Shown here piece by piece: positions 1-7,215 of a DNA stretch of 19,368 nt. The notes beneath the pieces were generated by a model. It did no database searches. It had not been told where the DNA came from and was given only the letters and a program-made list of their open reading frames with translations. Each line of letters starts with the position of its first letter. The stretch's first letter is position 1. The DNA lies in the NCBI GenBank assembly GCA_023336875.1, contig JAMBLH010000285.1:1-19368 (forward strand), in the 5' to 3' direction. The translations under genes were made by a program, and so were the position numbers. The stretch comes from Actinomycetes bacterium. Lineage in GTDB: Bacteria > Actinomycetota > Acidimicrobiia > Spongiisociales > UBA5794.

Positions 1-273
1 CCCCGGATCGTGAAGCCGCTTGATCCGGTGATGCTGTCTGACGCTGCACAACACGACATCGTTGTAAGTGTGGAGGACGGTTTCAGAGAGGGTGGCGTCG
101 GCACCGCGATTCAGCTATCGCTCGATGCAATGGACTCAGAAGCACACGTCAAGATCCTTGGTGTGCCGATCGAGTACTTCCCACACGCAAAGCCTGGTGT
201 GATCCTCGAGCGGCTGGGACTCGATGCAGACGGCATCGCTGAATCAGCCAGACAAGCGATGGCGAAGGGCTAA
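1..273 (+). CDS. dxs: 1-deoxy-D-xylulose-5-phosphate synthase, C-terminal fragment
   Basis: This is the last 90 residues of a gene that starts before the window; the frame is open to base 1. The segment VKPLDPVML, followed by a VEDGFREGGVGTAI stretch and a final LGLDADGIAESARQ helix, matches the C-terminal transketolase domain of DXS. DXS condenses pyruvate and glyceraldehyde-3-phosphate with thiamine diphosphate, the first step of the MEP isoprenoid pathway in the cytosol. The catalytic thiamine-binding domains lie outside the window, so the assignment rests on this terminal domain alone. Related 2-oxoacid dehydrogenase beta subunits share the fold, but the KPLDP and GGVG spacing favours DXS. 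The TAA stop overlaps the TAG stop of the convergent ACT gene in the shared bases ctaa, so no spacer or terminator separates the two. Confidence 0.85.
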   Translation, partial: PRIVKPLDPVMLSDAAQHDIVVSVEDGFREGGVGTAIQLSLDAMDSEAHVKILGVPIEYFPHAKPGVILERLGLDADGIAESARQAMAKG

Positions 274-650
274 CCGGCGAGCGCCTGGATTGCCAGATCT
301 GCGTCCGACACGGTCATTGCAACGTGAAAACCCTCCGCATTCGTGTGGAGCAGATACATGGATTCGACGTTGACACCCGCATGGGCAAGACTCTCCGAGA
401 TTGCAGCGAGTCCTCCGTCTCCCCTCGGTATGAACGTATCGAGCACGGGCCGCTCATCGAATGCAATGTCGGCGTTCATGAGAAGCCTGCGGGCCCTCGC
501 CGTGTTCTCCACGACGATGCGAATATGGAATTGACCGTCGTCCGAGATGGCTGCAAGTGCTTCGATGTCGATGCCCGCATCGGTGAAGAGCCGCGCCAGC
601 GCAGCGAGCTGACCTGGTCTGTTGGCAAGCCTCACTGAGAACTCGGTCAT
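270..650 (-). CDS. Tandem ACT-domain protein
   Basis: A 126-residue soluble protein made of two ACT domains. The first covers about residues 3-65, with NRPGQLAALARLF followed by the AGIDIEAL turn. The second covers about 68-126, with GGLAAISESLAHAGVNVESMY. ACT domains bind amino acids and usually regulate biosynthetic enzymes; stand-alone two-ACT proteins are common in Actinobacteria, but their ligands are mostly unknown. No catalytic domain is present. The ATG at 648-650 is preceded by gaggac, and six bases further upstream sits TAGAGT (662-657), so translation is either leaderless or uses a very close GAGG. The gene is the last on this minus strand before the convergent dxs, and the two stop codons overlap. 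The ligand cannot be read from the sequence. Confidence 0.8.
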   Translation of the reverse strand: MTEFSVRLANRPGQLAALARLFTDAGIDIEALAAISDDGQFHIRIVVENTARARRLLMNADIAFDERPVLDTFIPRGDGGLAAISESLAHAGVNVESMYLLHTNAEGFHVAMTVSDADLAIQALAG

Positions 651-656
651 GTCCTC

Positions 657-662
657 ACTCTA
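657..662 (-). promoter_or_regulatory. Putative -10 box of the ACT gene (leaderless)
   Basis: TAGAGT on the minus strand fits the TANNNT actinobacterial -10 pattern and ends six bases before the ATG of the ACT gene. That places transcription initiation at or next to the start codon. No convincing -35 element is visible. This is inference from spacing only; the intervening gaggac could alternatively act as a short-spaced ribosome binding site. Confidence 0.4.
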
Positions 663-689
663 CGCCACCTCCAGGGTGCATGCGCCGGT

Positions 690-755
690 AGGGGTCTGTC
701 GCAGAATTGGTGTCTGGCCGGAGAGACACGGCATCCATTTCTGCGACAGACCCCT
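690..755. repeat. REP/REPIN-like long hairpin
   Basis: Bases 690-706 and 739-755 are perfect 17-bp reverse complements; the core arm reads GGGGTCTGTCGCAGAA. Inside them a second short stem (GTGTCT, 710-715, with AGACAC, 724-729) closes an 8-nt loop. The GGGGTCTGTC head resembles the palindromes often found near REP-associated tyrosine transposases (RAYTs), so this could be a mobile non-autonomous REPIN. It lies between the small hypothetical gene and the ACT gene. Neither arm is followed by a T-run, so it is not a classical intrinsic terminator, although it may stabilise or attenuate the transcript. No RAYT gene is in the window and no second copy was seen. Confidence 0.6.
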
Positions 756-762
756 TGGGAGA

Positions 763-981
763 TCAGGAGGGGGGCTCAACGCCTCTGTCGGAGAGGACGG
801 CTCGTAGCCGCGCAATGCGAGCCTTGATACCCGTTGGATCGTCATCTGCGACTGCAGGGACCGGTTCAGCGTCGGGAGAGGCCTTCGGGGTATCCGGCAC
901 GGCAGCCTCAAGTTCACGGAGTTCGAGGTAGATCTCCTCGGTCGGTGGACCATCGTTGGAGTACGGTACGTCAGAAGCCAT
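763..981 (-). CDS. Small hypothetical protein (72 aa)
   Basis: A 72-residue acidic protein of unknown family. Residues 15-30 (EEIYLELRELEAAVPD) and 51-65 (GIKARIARLRAVLSD) look helical and are joined by a Pro/Ala/Asp-rich linker. There is no signal peptide or membrane segment. The frame extends further upstream, but a start there would run through the LexA operator and into dnaE2. The ATG at 979-981 is chosen because AGGGATC sits about 6 nt upstream as a weak ribosome binding site. The gene is divergent from dnaE2 and shares its 95-bp upstream region, so the SOS box could also affect it, though the box is 67 bp from this start. The REPIN-like hairpin begins just after its stop. The protein composition looks coding, but the function is unknown. 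Confidence 0.55.
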   Translation of the reverse strand: MASDVPYSNDGPPTEEIYLELRELEAAVPDTPKASPDAEPVPAVADDDPTGIKARIARLRAVLSDRGVEPPS

Positions 982-1047
982 GCAAGATCCCTGTTGCGTC
1001 GGTATCACTCTAGTAACAGTGCTAGCCGTGCGGCGTGCCCAGCCCAA

Positions 1048-1063
1048 TCGAACAGACGTTCGA
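1048..1063 (+). promoter_or_regulatory. LexA operator (SOS box)
   Basis: TCGAACAGACGTTCGA is a perfect match to the actinobacterial/mycobacterial LexA consensus TCGAAC-N4-GTTCGA, a 6+6 palindrome with a 4-bp spacer. It ends one base before the TAGGCT -10 box and 13 bp before the dnaE2 start codon, so bound LexA would block RNA polymerase. dnaE2 is a classical LexA-repressed damage-inducible gene in actinobacteria. The site is seen directly; the regulation is inferred from the family. Confidence 0.9.
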
Positions 1064-1064
1064 C

Positions 1065-1070
1065 TAGGCT
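1065..1070 (+). promoter_or_regulatory. Putative -10 box of dnaE2 (leaderless)
   Basis: TAGGCT fits TANNNT and is followed by six bases (gaaccc) and then the ATG at 1077. There is no Shine-Dalgarno sequence in the gap, which suggests transcription starts at the A of the start codon. The LexA box fills the -10/-35 spacer. No good -35 hexamer is seen. Confidence 0.5.
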
Positions 1071-1076
1071 GAACCC

Positions 1077-4000
1077 ATGAGTCGTTATGCCGAGCTGCAT
1101 TGCCACACCAATTACTCGTTCCTCGACGGAGCGTCATGGGCGGGCGATCTGGTCCAGAGAGCCGCTGATCTGGGATACGAGGCGCTTGGCGTGACGGACC
1201 ACGATGGGTTTCGGGGTGCGGTCCAGGTGCACGCACACGCATCCCAGATTGGCCTGCCCATCGTCTATGGATCCGAGATCGGTATGCCTCAGGATGTATC
1301 AGCTGCCACAGAGGAGTCTGTGGGCGATGTGCTTTCTCCTGGAGACCTTGAGATACCTGAGACTGGGTCGGACGATCTCACACGCAGGGGACGGATACGT
1401 CGTATGCACGGGACGAAGCCGACTGAGCGACCTGACGCCGATCATCTTGTCCTCCTCGCACCGGACCCTGTCGGATATGCAGCGATCGGTCGTTTCATCA
1501 CACGCGGCCAATTCAGAGGAGCAAAGGACGCACCGGCCTACTCCTACTCCGACCTCGAAGAGGCGGCCAATGACGGCAACCTCGTTGCGCTGTCCGGATG
1601 CTGGCAGGGCGCAGTGCCTCGTTCGTGTACCGAAGGTGATATGGCCCAAGCTCTCGAGAAGGCGGCGCAGCTCAGGGGCATCTTCGGTGATCGCTTCTAT
1701 CTCGAACTGACGAATCACGATATGCCAGGTGACGACAAGCGCAATGACATGCTTGTCGAGGTCGGGATGCGGTTGGGTATCGAATCCGTAGCCACCAACA
1801 ATGTGCACTACGCGCATCGCCATGATGCTGACCTCTCTGAGGTGCTCTCCGCCATTGCAGGTAGACGTAACCTCACGGAAGCGGACGGATTCCGCCCTGC
1901 AACGGATCTGCGGCATCTCAGGACTCCTGAAGAGATGGAGCTGCGATTCGCAAGGTACGCAGGAGCAGTGGAACGAGCCGCGGATCTTGGCACCAGTCTT
2001 GCGTTCGATCTCGACCTGCTTGCTCCTGAACTGCCGGACTTTCCCATGCCAGGTTCCTTCACCACCGAGGACGAATACCTCTCTGACCTCGTATATGGCG
2101 GGGCAGCCGAGGTGTATCCGGGAAGCGAGGACGGGATAGATCCCCGCGCACGAAGACGTCTCGAACACGAGCTCGGCGTCATAAGGGATCTTGGCTTCGC
2201 CGGCTACTTTCTTGTTGCCTGGGACATCGTCCAGTTCGCAAGGTCGCGTGGCATCTACTGCCAGATAAGAGGTTCAGGCGCGGACTCAGCGGTATGCAGG
2301 TGCATCAACCTCACACGTGTTGACCCGATTCGTCTTGGCCTTCCCTTCGAGCGGTTCCTCTCACACGAACGGGGGAGACCCCCTGACATCGATATCGACT
2401 TCGAAGCGGAGCGGCGTGAGGAGATTATCCAGTACTGCTACCGCAGGTATGGCCGTGAACGCGCAGCCATGGTTGCAAATGTGATCACGTATCGAGCACG
2501 ATCGGTTCTCCAGGATGTGGGGAAGGCGTTCGGTCTCACCCAGGCCCAGGTGAACGGGTTGACCAGGTACGTCGACACACGAGATCCAAAGACTCTCAGG
2601 GACGTCGTTGACCTACCGGGGGGCCTCACCTCCGAGCACATCTATGACGTGTGTCATCGTCTCGATGGCTTTCCCAGACATCTGGGGATCCACTCCGGAG
2701 GCATGGTTGTTGCCAGGCGGCCACTGTGGGAGACCGTGCCGATGGAGTGGGGAAGGATGCAGGATCGATCGGTCATACAGTGGGACAAGACAGACGCCGC
2801 TGCGATGGGGATCGTCAAGTTCGATCTTCTCGCCCTTGGTGCGCTGAACGCCCTTCATCTCTCCGTTGACACAATCGCCGATACCCACGGCATCGACATC
2901 GACCTGGCAACGATTCCCCAGGAACCCATCGTGTACGAGATGCTTACTCGAGCGGACACGGTTGGAGTGTTCCAGGTCGAGTCACGAGCGCAAATGGCAA
3001 CGCTGCCAAGGATGAAGCCGCGTACGTTCTATGACCTGGCCGTCGAGGTAGCCCTCATTCGACCCGGGCCGATCCAGGGCCAGTCCGTACATCCGTATCT
3101 TCGGAGACGAAACGGTGAGGAGCCTGTGCATTACATCCATCCCGCTGCGGAGTCAATCCTCGCCAAGACCCTTGGCGTTCCGATCTTCCAGGAACAGCTG
3201 ATGGAGATAGCGCGTGTGTGCGCGGGATTCACGCCCGGTCAGTCAGACAGGCTGCGACAGGCAATGACGCATAAGCGGTCAACTGAGGAGATGGCCAAGC
3301 TCAAGGAGGAAGTATTCGATGGGATGGCATCCAAAGGCATAGCTGGTCCACCAGCGGAGGACCTGTGGGAGAAGCTCCAGGGGTTTGCCTCATTTGGTTT
3401 CCCCGAATCCCACTCGGTCTCATTCGCCTACATCGTGTACGCGGCGTCGTGGTTGAAATACCACTGGCCCACTGAGTTCTTCGTAGGACTTCTCAACGCG
3501 CAGCCGATGGGGTTCTACTCCCCGAACTCCCTCGTTGCCGATGCACTTCATCACGGGGTTGTTGTGCTGCCACCGGATGTGAACCATTCGATCCATGACT
3601 GCACTGTGGAGCCACATGAAACTGATGTGAACGACCTTGCTGAGTACCTGGGTATGGCGTGGAGACGCGGAATGGGAGCGGCGGACGACCCCGTACGTCA
3701 ATCTGTTGCTCTGCGGCTTGGGCTGAGATACGTCCGAAATCTTGGTGATAGGGATGTGACCCGAATCGAAGCGGCTCGTTTGGTGGCTGGACCGTTCACA
3801 TCACCCGAGGATTTCGCCCAGCGGACCGGATTGTCCGTCGATGCGCACGAGATGCTTGCAGCTGCTGGCGCTCTGAGTTGCCTCGGGCTCGGAAAGAGGG
3901 ATGGTATGTGGGCTGCTGGGACCCTTGGTGATCTCGGCCCAGGGAAGCTGGCGTTGGAGGACCGCTCTTCCTCTCCTCGGCTTCCTGAGATGGGTGGGGA

Positions 4001-4400
4001 TGACAGTATGCAAGCTGACCTGTGGTCCACAGGCATCTCGGTGGTTCACCCAGTCTCTTTCATCAGAACACATCTCGAAGCCGATGGCGTTGTGTCTGTT
4101 GCAGATGCTCTGCGTCTACGGCAGCACAACTCGAAGATCAGAGTTGGAGGGGTTGTCACCCATAGGCAGCGACCCGAAACAGCCAATGGTGTTCGGTTCA
4201 TCAACCTTGAAGACGAGACAGGGATCATGAATATCGTTGTGATGCCCCATGTCTGGGAGGCGAACTACGAGATCGCCCGCAAGTCTGTTGGGATCGTTGT
4301 TGAAGGTGTCCTCGAGTACCGCGACGGTGTCACGAACCTTGTCGCGCGCAGGCTTGAGGACTGGCCCGCACCTGAGCTTCCGTCAAGGGATTTCCGCTGA
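1077..4400 (+). CDS. dnaE2: Error-prone DNA polymerase DnaE2 (ImuC)
   Basis: A 1107-residue C-family DNA polymerase, the normal length for DnaE2. This polymerase carries out damage-induced mutagenic lesion bypass together with ImuA and ImuB, neither of which is in the window. The N-terminal PHP domain keeps metal-ligand residues (H8, H10, D41, H42, E67). The polymerase core has RGSGADS near 398-404, catalytic aspartates in PDIDIDFE (436-443; D437 and D439) and a third candidate, D583, in VKFDLLALG. A C-terminal OB fold (VGGVVTHRQR onward, about 1022-1100) is followed by the terminal SRDFR that is typical of DnaE2 rather than replicative DnaE1. The palm loop reads IRGSGADS where most DnaE2 proteins have GRGSAANS, a mild divergence. 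The ATG at 1077 gives the standard start (YAELHCHTNYSFLDG) and sits directly behind the LexA box and -10 element. High confidence. Confidence 0.96.
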   Translation: MSRYAELHCHTNYSFLDGASWAGDLVQRAADLGYEALGVTDHDGFRGAVQVHAHASQIGLPIVYGSEIGMPQDVSAATEESVGDVLSPGDLEIPETGSDDLTRRGRIRRMHGTKPTERPDADHLVLLAPDPVGYAAIGRFITRGQFRGAKDAPAYSYSDLEEAANDGNLVALSGCWQGAVPRSCTEGDMAQALEKAAQLRGIFGDRFYLELTNHDMPGDDKRNDMLVEVGMRLGIESVATNNVHYAHRHDADLSEVLSAIAGRRNLTEADGFRPATDLRHLRTPEEMELRFARYAGAVERAADLGTSLAFDLDLLAPELPDFPMPGSFTTEDEYLSDLVYGGAAEVYPGSEDGIDPRARRRLEHELGVIRDLGFAGYFLVAWDIVQFARSRGIYCQIRGSGADSAVCRCINLTRVDPIRLGLPFERFLSHERGRPPDIDIDFEAERREEIIQYCYRRYGRERAAMVANVITYRARSVLQDVGKAFGLTQAQVNGLTRYVDTRDPKTLRDVVDLPGGLTSEHIYDVCHRLDGFPRHLGIHSGGMVVARRPLWETVPMEWGRMQDRSVIQWDKTDAAAMGIVKFDLLALGALNALHLSVDTIADTHGIDIDLATIPQEPIVYEMLTRADTVGVFQVESRAQMATLPRMKPRTFYDLAVEVALIRPGPIQGQSVHPYLRRRNGEEPVHYIHPAAESILAKTLGVPIFQEQLMEIARVCAGFTPGQSDRLRQAMTHKRSTEEMAKLKEEVFDGMASKGIAGPPAEDLWEKLQGFASFGFPESHSVSFAYIVYAASWLKYHWPTEFFVGLLNAQPMGFYSPNSLVADALHHGVVVLPPDVNHSIHDCTVEPHETDVNDLAEYLGMAWRRGMGAADDPVRQSVALRLGLRYVRNLGDRDVTRIEAARLVAGPFTSPEDFAQRTGLSVDAHEMLAAAGALSCLGLGKRDGMWAAGTLGDLGPGKLALEDRSSSPRLPEMGGDDSMQADLWSTGISVVHPVSFIRTHLEADGVVSVADALRLRQHNSKIRVGGVVTHRQRPETANGVRFINLEDETGIMNIVVMPHVWEANYEIARKSVGIVVEGVLEYRDGVTNLVARRLEDWPAPELPSRDFR

Positions 4401-4500
4401 CGAAGAGGGCAGGGGACTAGTTACGGGCCGAACGACCCATTTCTGTTGCGCCCTTCACTCTGGCCTGATCAGCGCCGATACACACTGTGGTACACAAAGT

Positions 4501-4505
4501 GGAGG
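4501..4505 (+). promoter_or_regulatory. Ribosome binding site deciding the start at 4511
   Basis: GGAGG followed by a 5-nt spacer and ATG. This strong Shine-Dalgarno sequence favours the ATG at 4511 over the in-frame GTG at 4487. The other 100 or so bases between dnaE2 and this site hold no clear promoter or terminator. Confidence 0.65.
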
Positions 4506-4510
4506 CGGGA

Positions 4511-4966
4511 ATGAGTCAGGTATTCAGCGGATCTATGTTGCTCCCCGGCGAGGACGGAGACGGGCTACACGCGACACTTGAGATCGATGAAGAGCTGATT
4601 CGGTTGACCTCTGGCGAGGACGAGCTTGGATCCTGGAGCCGTGCCGATTGCGATGTCTCGCCGTCGGGCAAAGGATCGTTCCAGTTGGACCTTGCAGGTG
4701 ACAACCTCGAGTTCACACCCTCATCACCATCGGCCTTTGCCGAGACGATGACCGTGCCCCTCGCTCCCGAGCCTCAGAGCGATGAGAACTCTGAGAGGCC
4801 ACGGTTCGACTACGACGCAGCCATCGATGAAATCATCGCGAATGTCAAGCCGCTTCGTGACCCGAACGATGACGACGAGATTCTCTCGAAGCCCATGCTT
4901 GTTGGCATCGTGGGTGTGTCCACAGCTGTGATGGCTGGCCTCGTCACCATCTCAATGGCGCTGTAG
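4511..4966 (+). CDS. Hypothetical protein with C-terminal membrane anchor
   Basis: A 151-residue protein of no family that I can name. Residues 1-75 look beta-rich, with alternating strands such as HATLEIDEELIRL and GSFQLDLAGDNLEF; the pattern is reminiscent of small PH-like domains, but this is only an impression. Residues 85-127 form an acidic, proline-containing linker. Residues 128-150 (PMLVGIVGVSTAVMAGLVTI) form a single hydrophobic helix at the very C-terminus. The topology is therefore tail-anchored, with the N-terminal domain probably cytoplasmic. The start at 4511 is set by the GGAGG sequence. The gene follows dnaE2 by 110 bp on the same strand and converges on threonine aldolase 21 bp later. 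A link to the SOS response is possible through read-through from dnaE2 but is unproven. Confidence 0.75.
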   Translation: MSQVFSGSMLLPGEDGDGLHATLEIDEELIRLTSGEDELGSWSRADCDVSPSGKGSFQLDLAGDNLEFTPSSPSAFAETMTVPLAPEPQSDENSERPRFDYDAAIDEIIANVKPLRDPNDDDEILSKPMLVGIVGVSTAVMAGLVTISMAL

Positions 4967-4987
4967 AAGGCATTCAGCTCTCGGTTC

Positions 4988-6040
4988 TCAGCTGCCAGAT
5001 GTCAGGCGTTGCGCCTCGACCGCTGACTTCACGGTGTCCGCTGCGTTGCTGGCCTCGTCGGCTGTGACATCCATGTGAAATACGGCTCTGATCGTCGCTG
5101 GGCCCACGGCGAGCATCGACACGCCCCTTGCAAGACACTCCGCAGCCAATTCGTCTGCGCCGTCAGCCTCGAAGTAGACGAGGTTCGTTTGCGCGGAATC
5201 CAGGTCGACCGTGATCAGTTCGGATTCGTTGATTGATTCTGCAAAGGCCCTGGCGTTGAGGTGATCGTCAGTAAGGCGCTCGCGGTTGTGCTCGAGGGCG
5301 AAGAGTGCGCCGGCCGCAAGGATGCCAGCTTGACGAAAACCTCCTCCAAAGATCTGTTTGAAGCGTCGTGCCCGCGAGATGGTCGCTGCATCTCCCGCGA
5401 GAGCTGAACCAACGGGTGCGCCCAAGCCCTTGGAGAAACACACGTTTACCGTATCGAAGCCAGCGGTCAGATCTGCAAGATCGGTCCCGGAGGCAGCTGC
5501 CGCGTTCCACAGTCGGGCGCCGTCAAGATGCGTCCGCAAATCGAGTTCTGCTGCTGTGTCGAGCACGCTTTGCATCTGGTCCAGATCCCAGACTGTGCCA
5601 CCTGAGTCGTTGTGGGTGTTCTCGAGGCAGACAAGGGTAACTGGGTCGAACATGTGACTTGGAAGGGCGGCAGATGGATTGGGGATCGACGCCCTCAGTT
5701 GGTCTGCGGTGAATGAGCCATAGGGGCCGGCGAGCTGTGCGAGGGTGACTCCGGAGTTGTGGGCAGCTCCTCCGAGTTCGTGTCGAACGATATGGGCCTC
5801 CTCGTGGAGCACAACTGTGTCACCAGGTTCCGTGTGCGTTCGAAGGGCGATCTGATTCGACATCGTGCCTGTCGGGACGAATACGGCGTCTTCTTTTCCC
5901 AGGAGTGCAGCAACGGTGCGTTCGAGCTCGTTGACTGTTGGGTCGTCGCCGTACACATCGTCACCGACGACCGCGTCGGCAATGGCCTGACGCATGGCGC
6001 GAGATGGCTTTGTGACGGTGTCGCTTCGTAGGTCGATCAT
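4988..6040 (-). CDS. ltaE: Low-specificity L-threonine aldolase
   Basis: A 350-residue PLP enzyme of fold type I, which cleaves threonine or allo-threonine to glycine and acetaldehyde in the cytosol. The start MIDLRSDTVTKPS is the family hallmark. Further marks are GDDVYGDDPTVNELE (26-40), GTMSNQIAL (58-66), the stacking histidine H83, and HLDGARLWNAA (171-181) with the PLP-ring aspartate D173. The PLP lysine is K204 in CFSKGLGAPVGS. Length and motif order are normal. AAGG (6050-6047) lies six bases upstream of the ATG as a ribosome binding site. It is the last gene of the serC - yhhN - sixA - ltaE run, 30 bp behind sixA. With SerC in the same unit, a role in glycine/serine supply is plausible. 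Beta-eliminating lyases share the fold, but the HLDGAR and SKGLGAPVG context favours the aldolase. Confidence 0.92.
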   Translation of the reverse strand: MIDLRSDTVTKPSRAMRQAIADAVVGDDVYGDDPTVNELERTVAALLGKEDAVFVPTGTMSNQIALRTHTEPGDTVVLHEEAHIVRHELGGAAHNSGVTLAQLAGPYGSFTADQLRASIPNPSAALPSHMFDPVTLVCLENTHNDSGGTVWDLDQMQSVLDTAAELDLRTHLDGARLWNAAAASGTDLADLTAGFDTVNVCFSKGLGAPVGSALAGDAATISRARRFKQIFGGGFRQAGILAAGALFALEHNRERLTDDHLNARAFAESINESELITVDLDSAQTNLVYFEADGADELAAECLARGVSMLAVGPATIRAVFHMDVTADEASNAADTVKSAVEAQRLTSGS

Positions 6041-6070
6041 GGGTTGCCTTTCGATCCAGGGACAATGAGC

Positions 6071-6562
6071 TCAGGTAACGAAGTGCCGCGGCTGCAGAAG
6101 CGCTACGAGCGTGCCGTGCGCATCGCCGATCTGCGACCACTCCGATATGGGAAGCTCGATATCGGCAACGGTTGCGGTTCGCATAGCAACACGGGCACCT
6201 GTGAGATGGTGGACGGTCATGGACCAGGTCGGCTGGTGACCCACCAGCATCACACGCTCGTGGCCCGAACCGAGTCGGGCGGCAACGGAGAGAGTCTCGG
6301 AGACAGAAGCACCGTAGAGCGAGTCCTCGAGGACCAGCCTGGTGTCCCAACCGCCCGTGATGCGAGCGAGTTCGGCTGTCGACCGCGCCCTGGTGGCCGT
6401 GGATGAGATCACGAGGTCAGGGACCAGGTCCATCTGGCGCAGAACCTCACCCATGCGTTCGGCCGAGAGCACTCCTCGTGGCGCAAGCGGTCGCGCATGA
6501 TCGTTTGGCACACCAACATCCCAGTCCGATTTGCCATGGCGCATGAGCATCAGCGTTCGCAT
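6071..6562 (-). CDS. sixA: SixA-like phosphohistidine phosphatase (histidine phosphatase superfamily)
   Basis: A 163-residue protein of the branch-1 histidine phosphatase superfamily. The RHGKSDW motif (8-14) supplies the catalytic H9 and R8; R58 in SSTATRAR and H109 in LVGHQPTWS complete the phosphate pocket. SixA enzymes remove phosphate from histidine residues, for example on histidine-phosphotransfer proteins. The short length without extra domains and the VGHQPT motif match SixA rather than phosphoglycerate mutase. The ATG at 6562 is chosen over a TTG one codon upstream because it gives the canonical start MRTLMLMRHG. It lies 17 bp after yhhN and 30 bp before threonine aldolase, in the same operon. 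The target is unknown; substrates in this family vary, so sixA is used in the family sense. Confidence 0.85.
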   Translation of the reverse strand: MRTLMLMRHGKSDWDVGVPNDHARPLAPRGVLSAERMGEVLRQMDLVPDLVISSTATRARSTAELARITGGWDTRLVLEDSLYGASVSETLSVAARLGSGHERVMLVGHQPTWSMTVHHLTGARVAMRTATVADIELPISEWSQIGDAHGTLVALLQPRHFVT

Positions 6563-6564
6563 CA

Positions 6565-6581
6565 AGCAAGGTTACCTTGCT
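6565..6581. repeat. 17-bp palindrome between yhhN and sixA
   Basis: AGCAAGGTTACCTTGCT is a perfect palindrome around a central T. It spans most of the yhhN-sixA gap, including two bases of the yhhN stop codon. On the transcript it would fold into a short stem just upstream of the sixA start and would hide the only AAGG that could serve as a ribosome binding site. It could therefore damp sixA translation or act as a small operator. There is no T-run, so it is not a terminator. Confidence 0.4.
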
Positions 6582-7215
6582 ACGGGAAGACGACCGTGAT
6601 CGCGAAGAGCACCTGGGCGGCGTAGTAGATGGGTAGGCCGAGAATCCGGTTTGCCACATCAGGGATCACGAACTGCTGGCGAGCCACAAGAACGTCAGAG
6701 ATCGCGAAGAGGACCGCTGCGGAAGGGATACGCGGATCGGCCAAGGCTCCGCTCGTACCGAATGATGCGACAACCATCACAGAGATGATGCCCACATACA
6801 GTGCAACGGGAGTCTGCAAGCGATGTGGGACGTGGGGTGAGAGCCAGCGCAGAATCGCTGCGGCGGTGATCGCCATGATCACTCCGGAGACCGCGATCGA
6901 CACAAGATCCATCTGGGATCGAGCGAAGAAGGCGGCGGTATAGAGAGCGTGGGCGAGGGCAAACGAGATCAGTCCAACGAGGAAGGCTTGCTGGTTCTTG
7001 AAGGACAGAGCGAGGTCTCCGAACCATGACGCGACAAGACCCGCCGTGATGAAGATGGTGTACCCGCCGAGCACCGGGTCGCCGGTGGCCACGATGGCAA
7101 CCATTGCGCTCGACGCGAGCATCTTGACCAACCTGCTTCCCAATGCTGATCGCTGTGTGAGAAGCGCCGACGCGAGTCCACCGCCGATCGCGATGGTGGC
7201 CAGGAGTATGGTCAC
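6580..7215 (-). CDS. YhhN/TMEM86-family membrane protein (lysoplasmalogenase-like)
   Basis: A 211-residue integral membrane protein with about seven to eight hydrophobic segments. Conserved YhhN/TMEM86 positions are visible: SWFGDLALSF (63-72), FLVGLISFALAHALY (78-92), SAAVLFAISD (165-174) and LPIYYAAQVLFA near the C-terminus. Characterised members hydrolyse the vinyl-ether bond of lysoplasmalogens; bacterial members are less well studied. The start is GTG at 7215-7213, overlapping the serC TGA as GTGA, which indicates translational coupling. Its place between serC and sixA does not explain its role. Membership of the family is fairly sure, but the enzymatic activity is inferred. Confidence 0.8.
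   Translation of the reverse strand: MTILLATIAIGGGLASALLTQRSALGSRLVKMLASSAMVAIVATGDPVLGGYTIFITAGLVASWFGDLALSFKNQQAFLVGLISFALAHALYTAAFFARSQMDLVSIAVSGVIMAITAAAILRWLSPHVPHRLQTPVALYVGIISVMVVASFGTSGALADPRIPSAAVLFAISDVLVARQQFVIPDVANRILGLPIYYAAQVLFAITVVFP

Noticed and set aside
690..755. Intrinsic terminator
   Set aside because: The stem is strong but neither strand has a T-run after it, and it lies upstream of a gene in the same direction.
982..1242. N-terminal extension of the small minus-strand gene
   Set aside because: It would cover the LexA box and the start of dnaE2; an internal ATG with a plausible ribosome binding site is better.
1299..2168. A 289-codon minus-strand open frame inside dnaE2
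   Set aside because: It is fully antisense to the PHP domain region of a well-conserved polymerase, and its composition (many Cys, Arg, His) is unlike a real protein.
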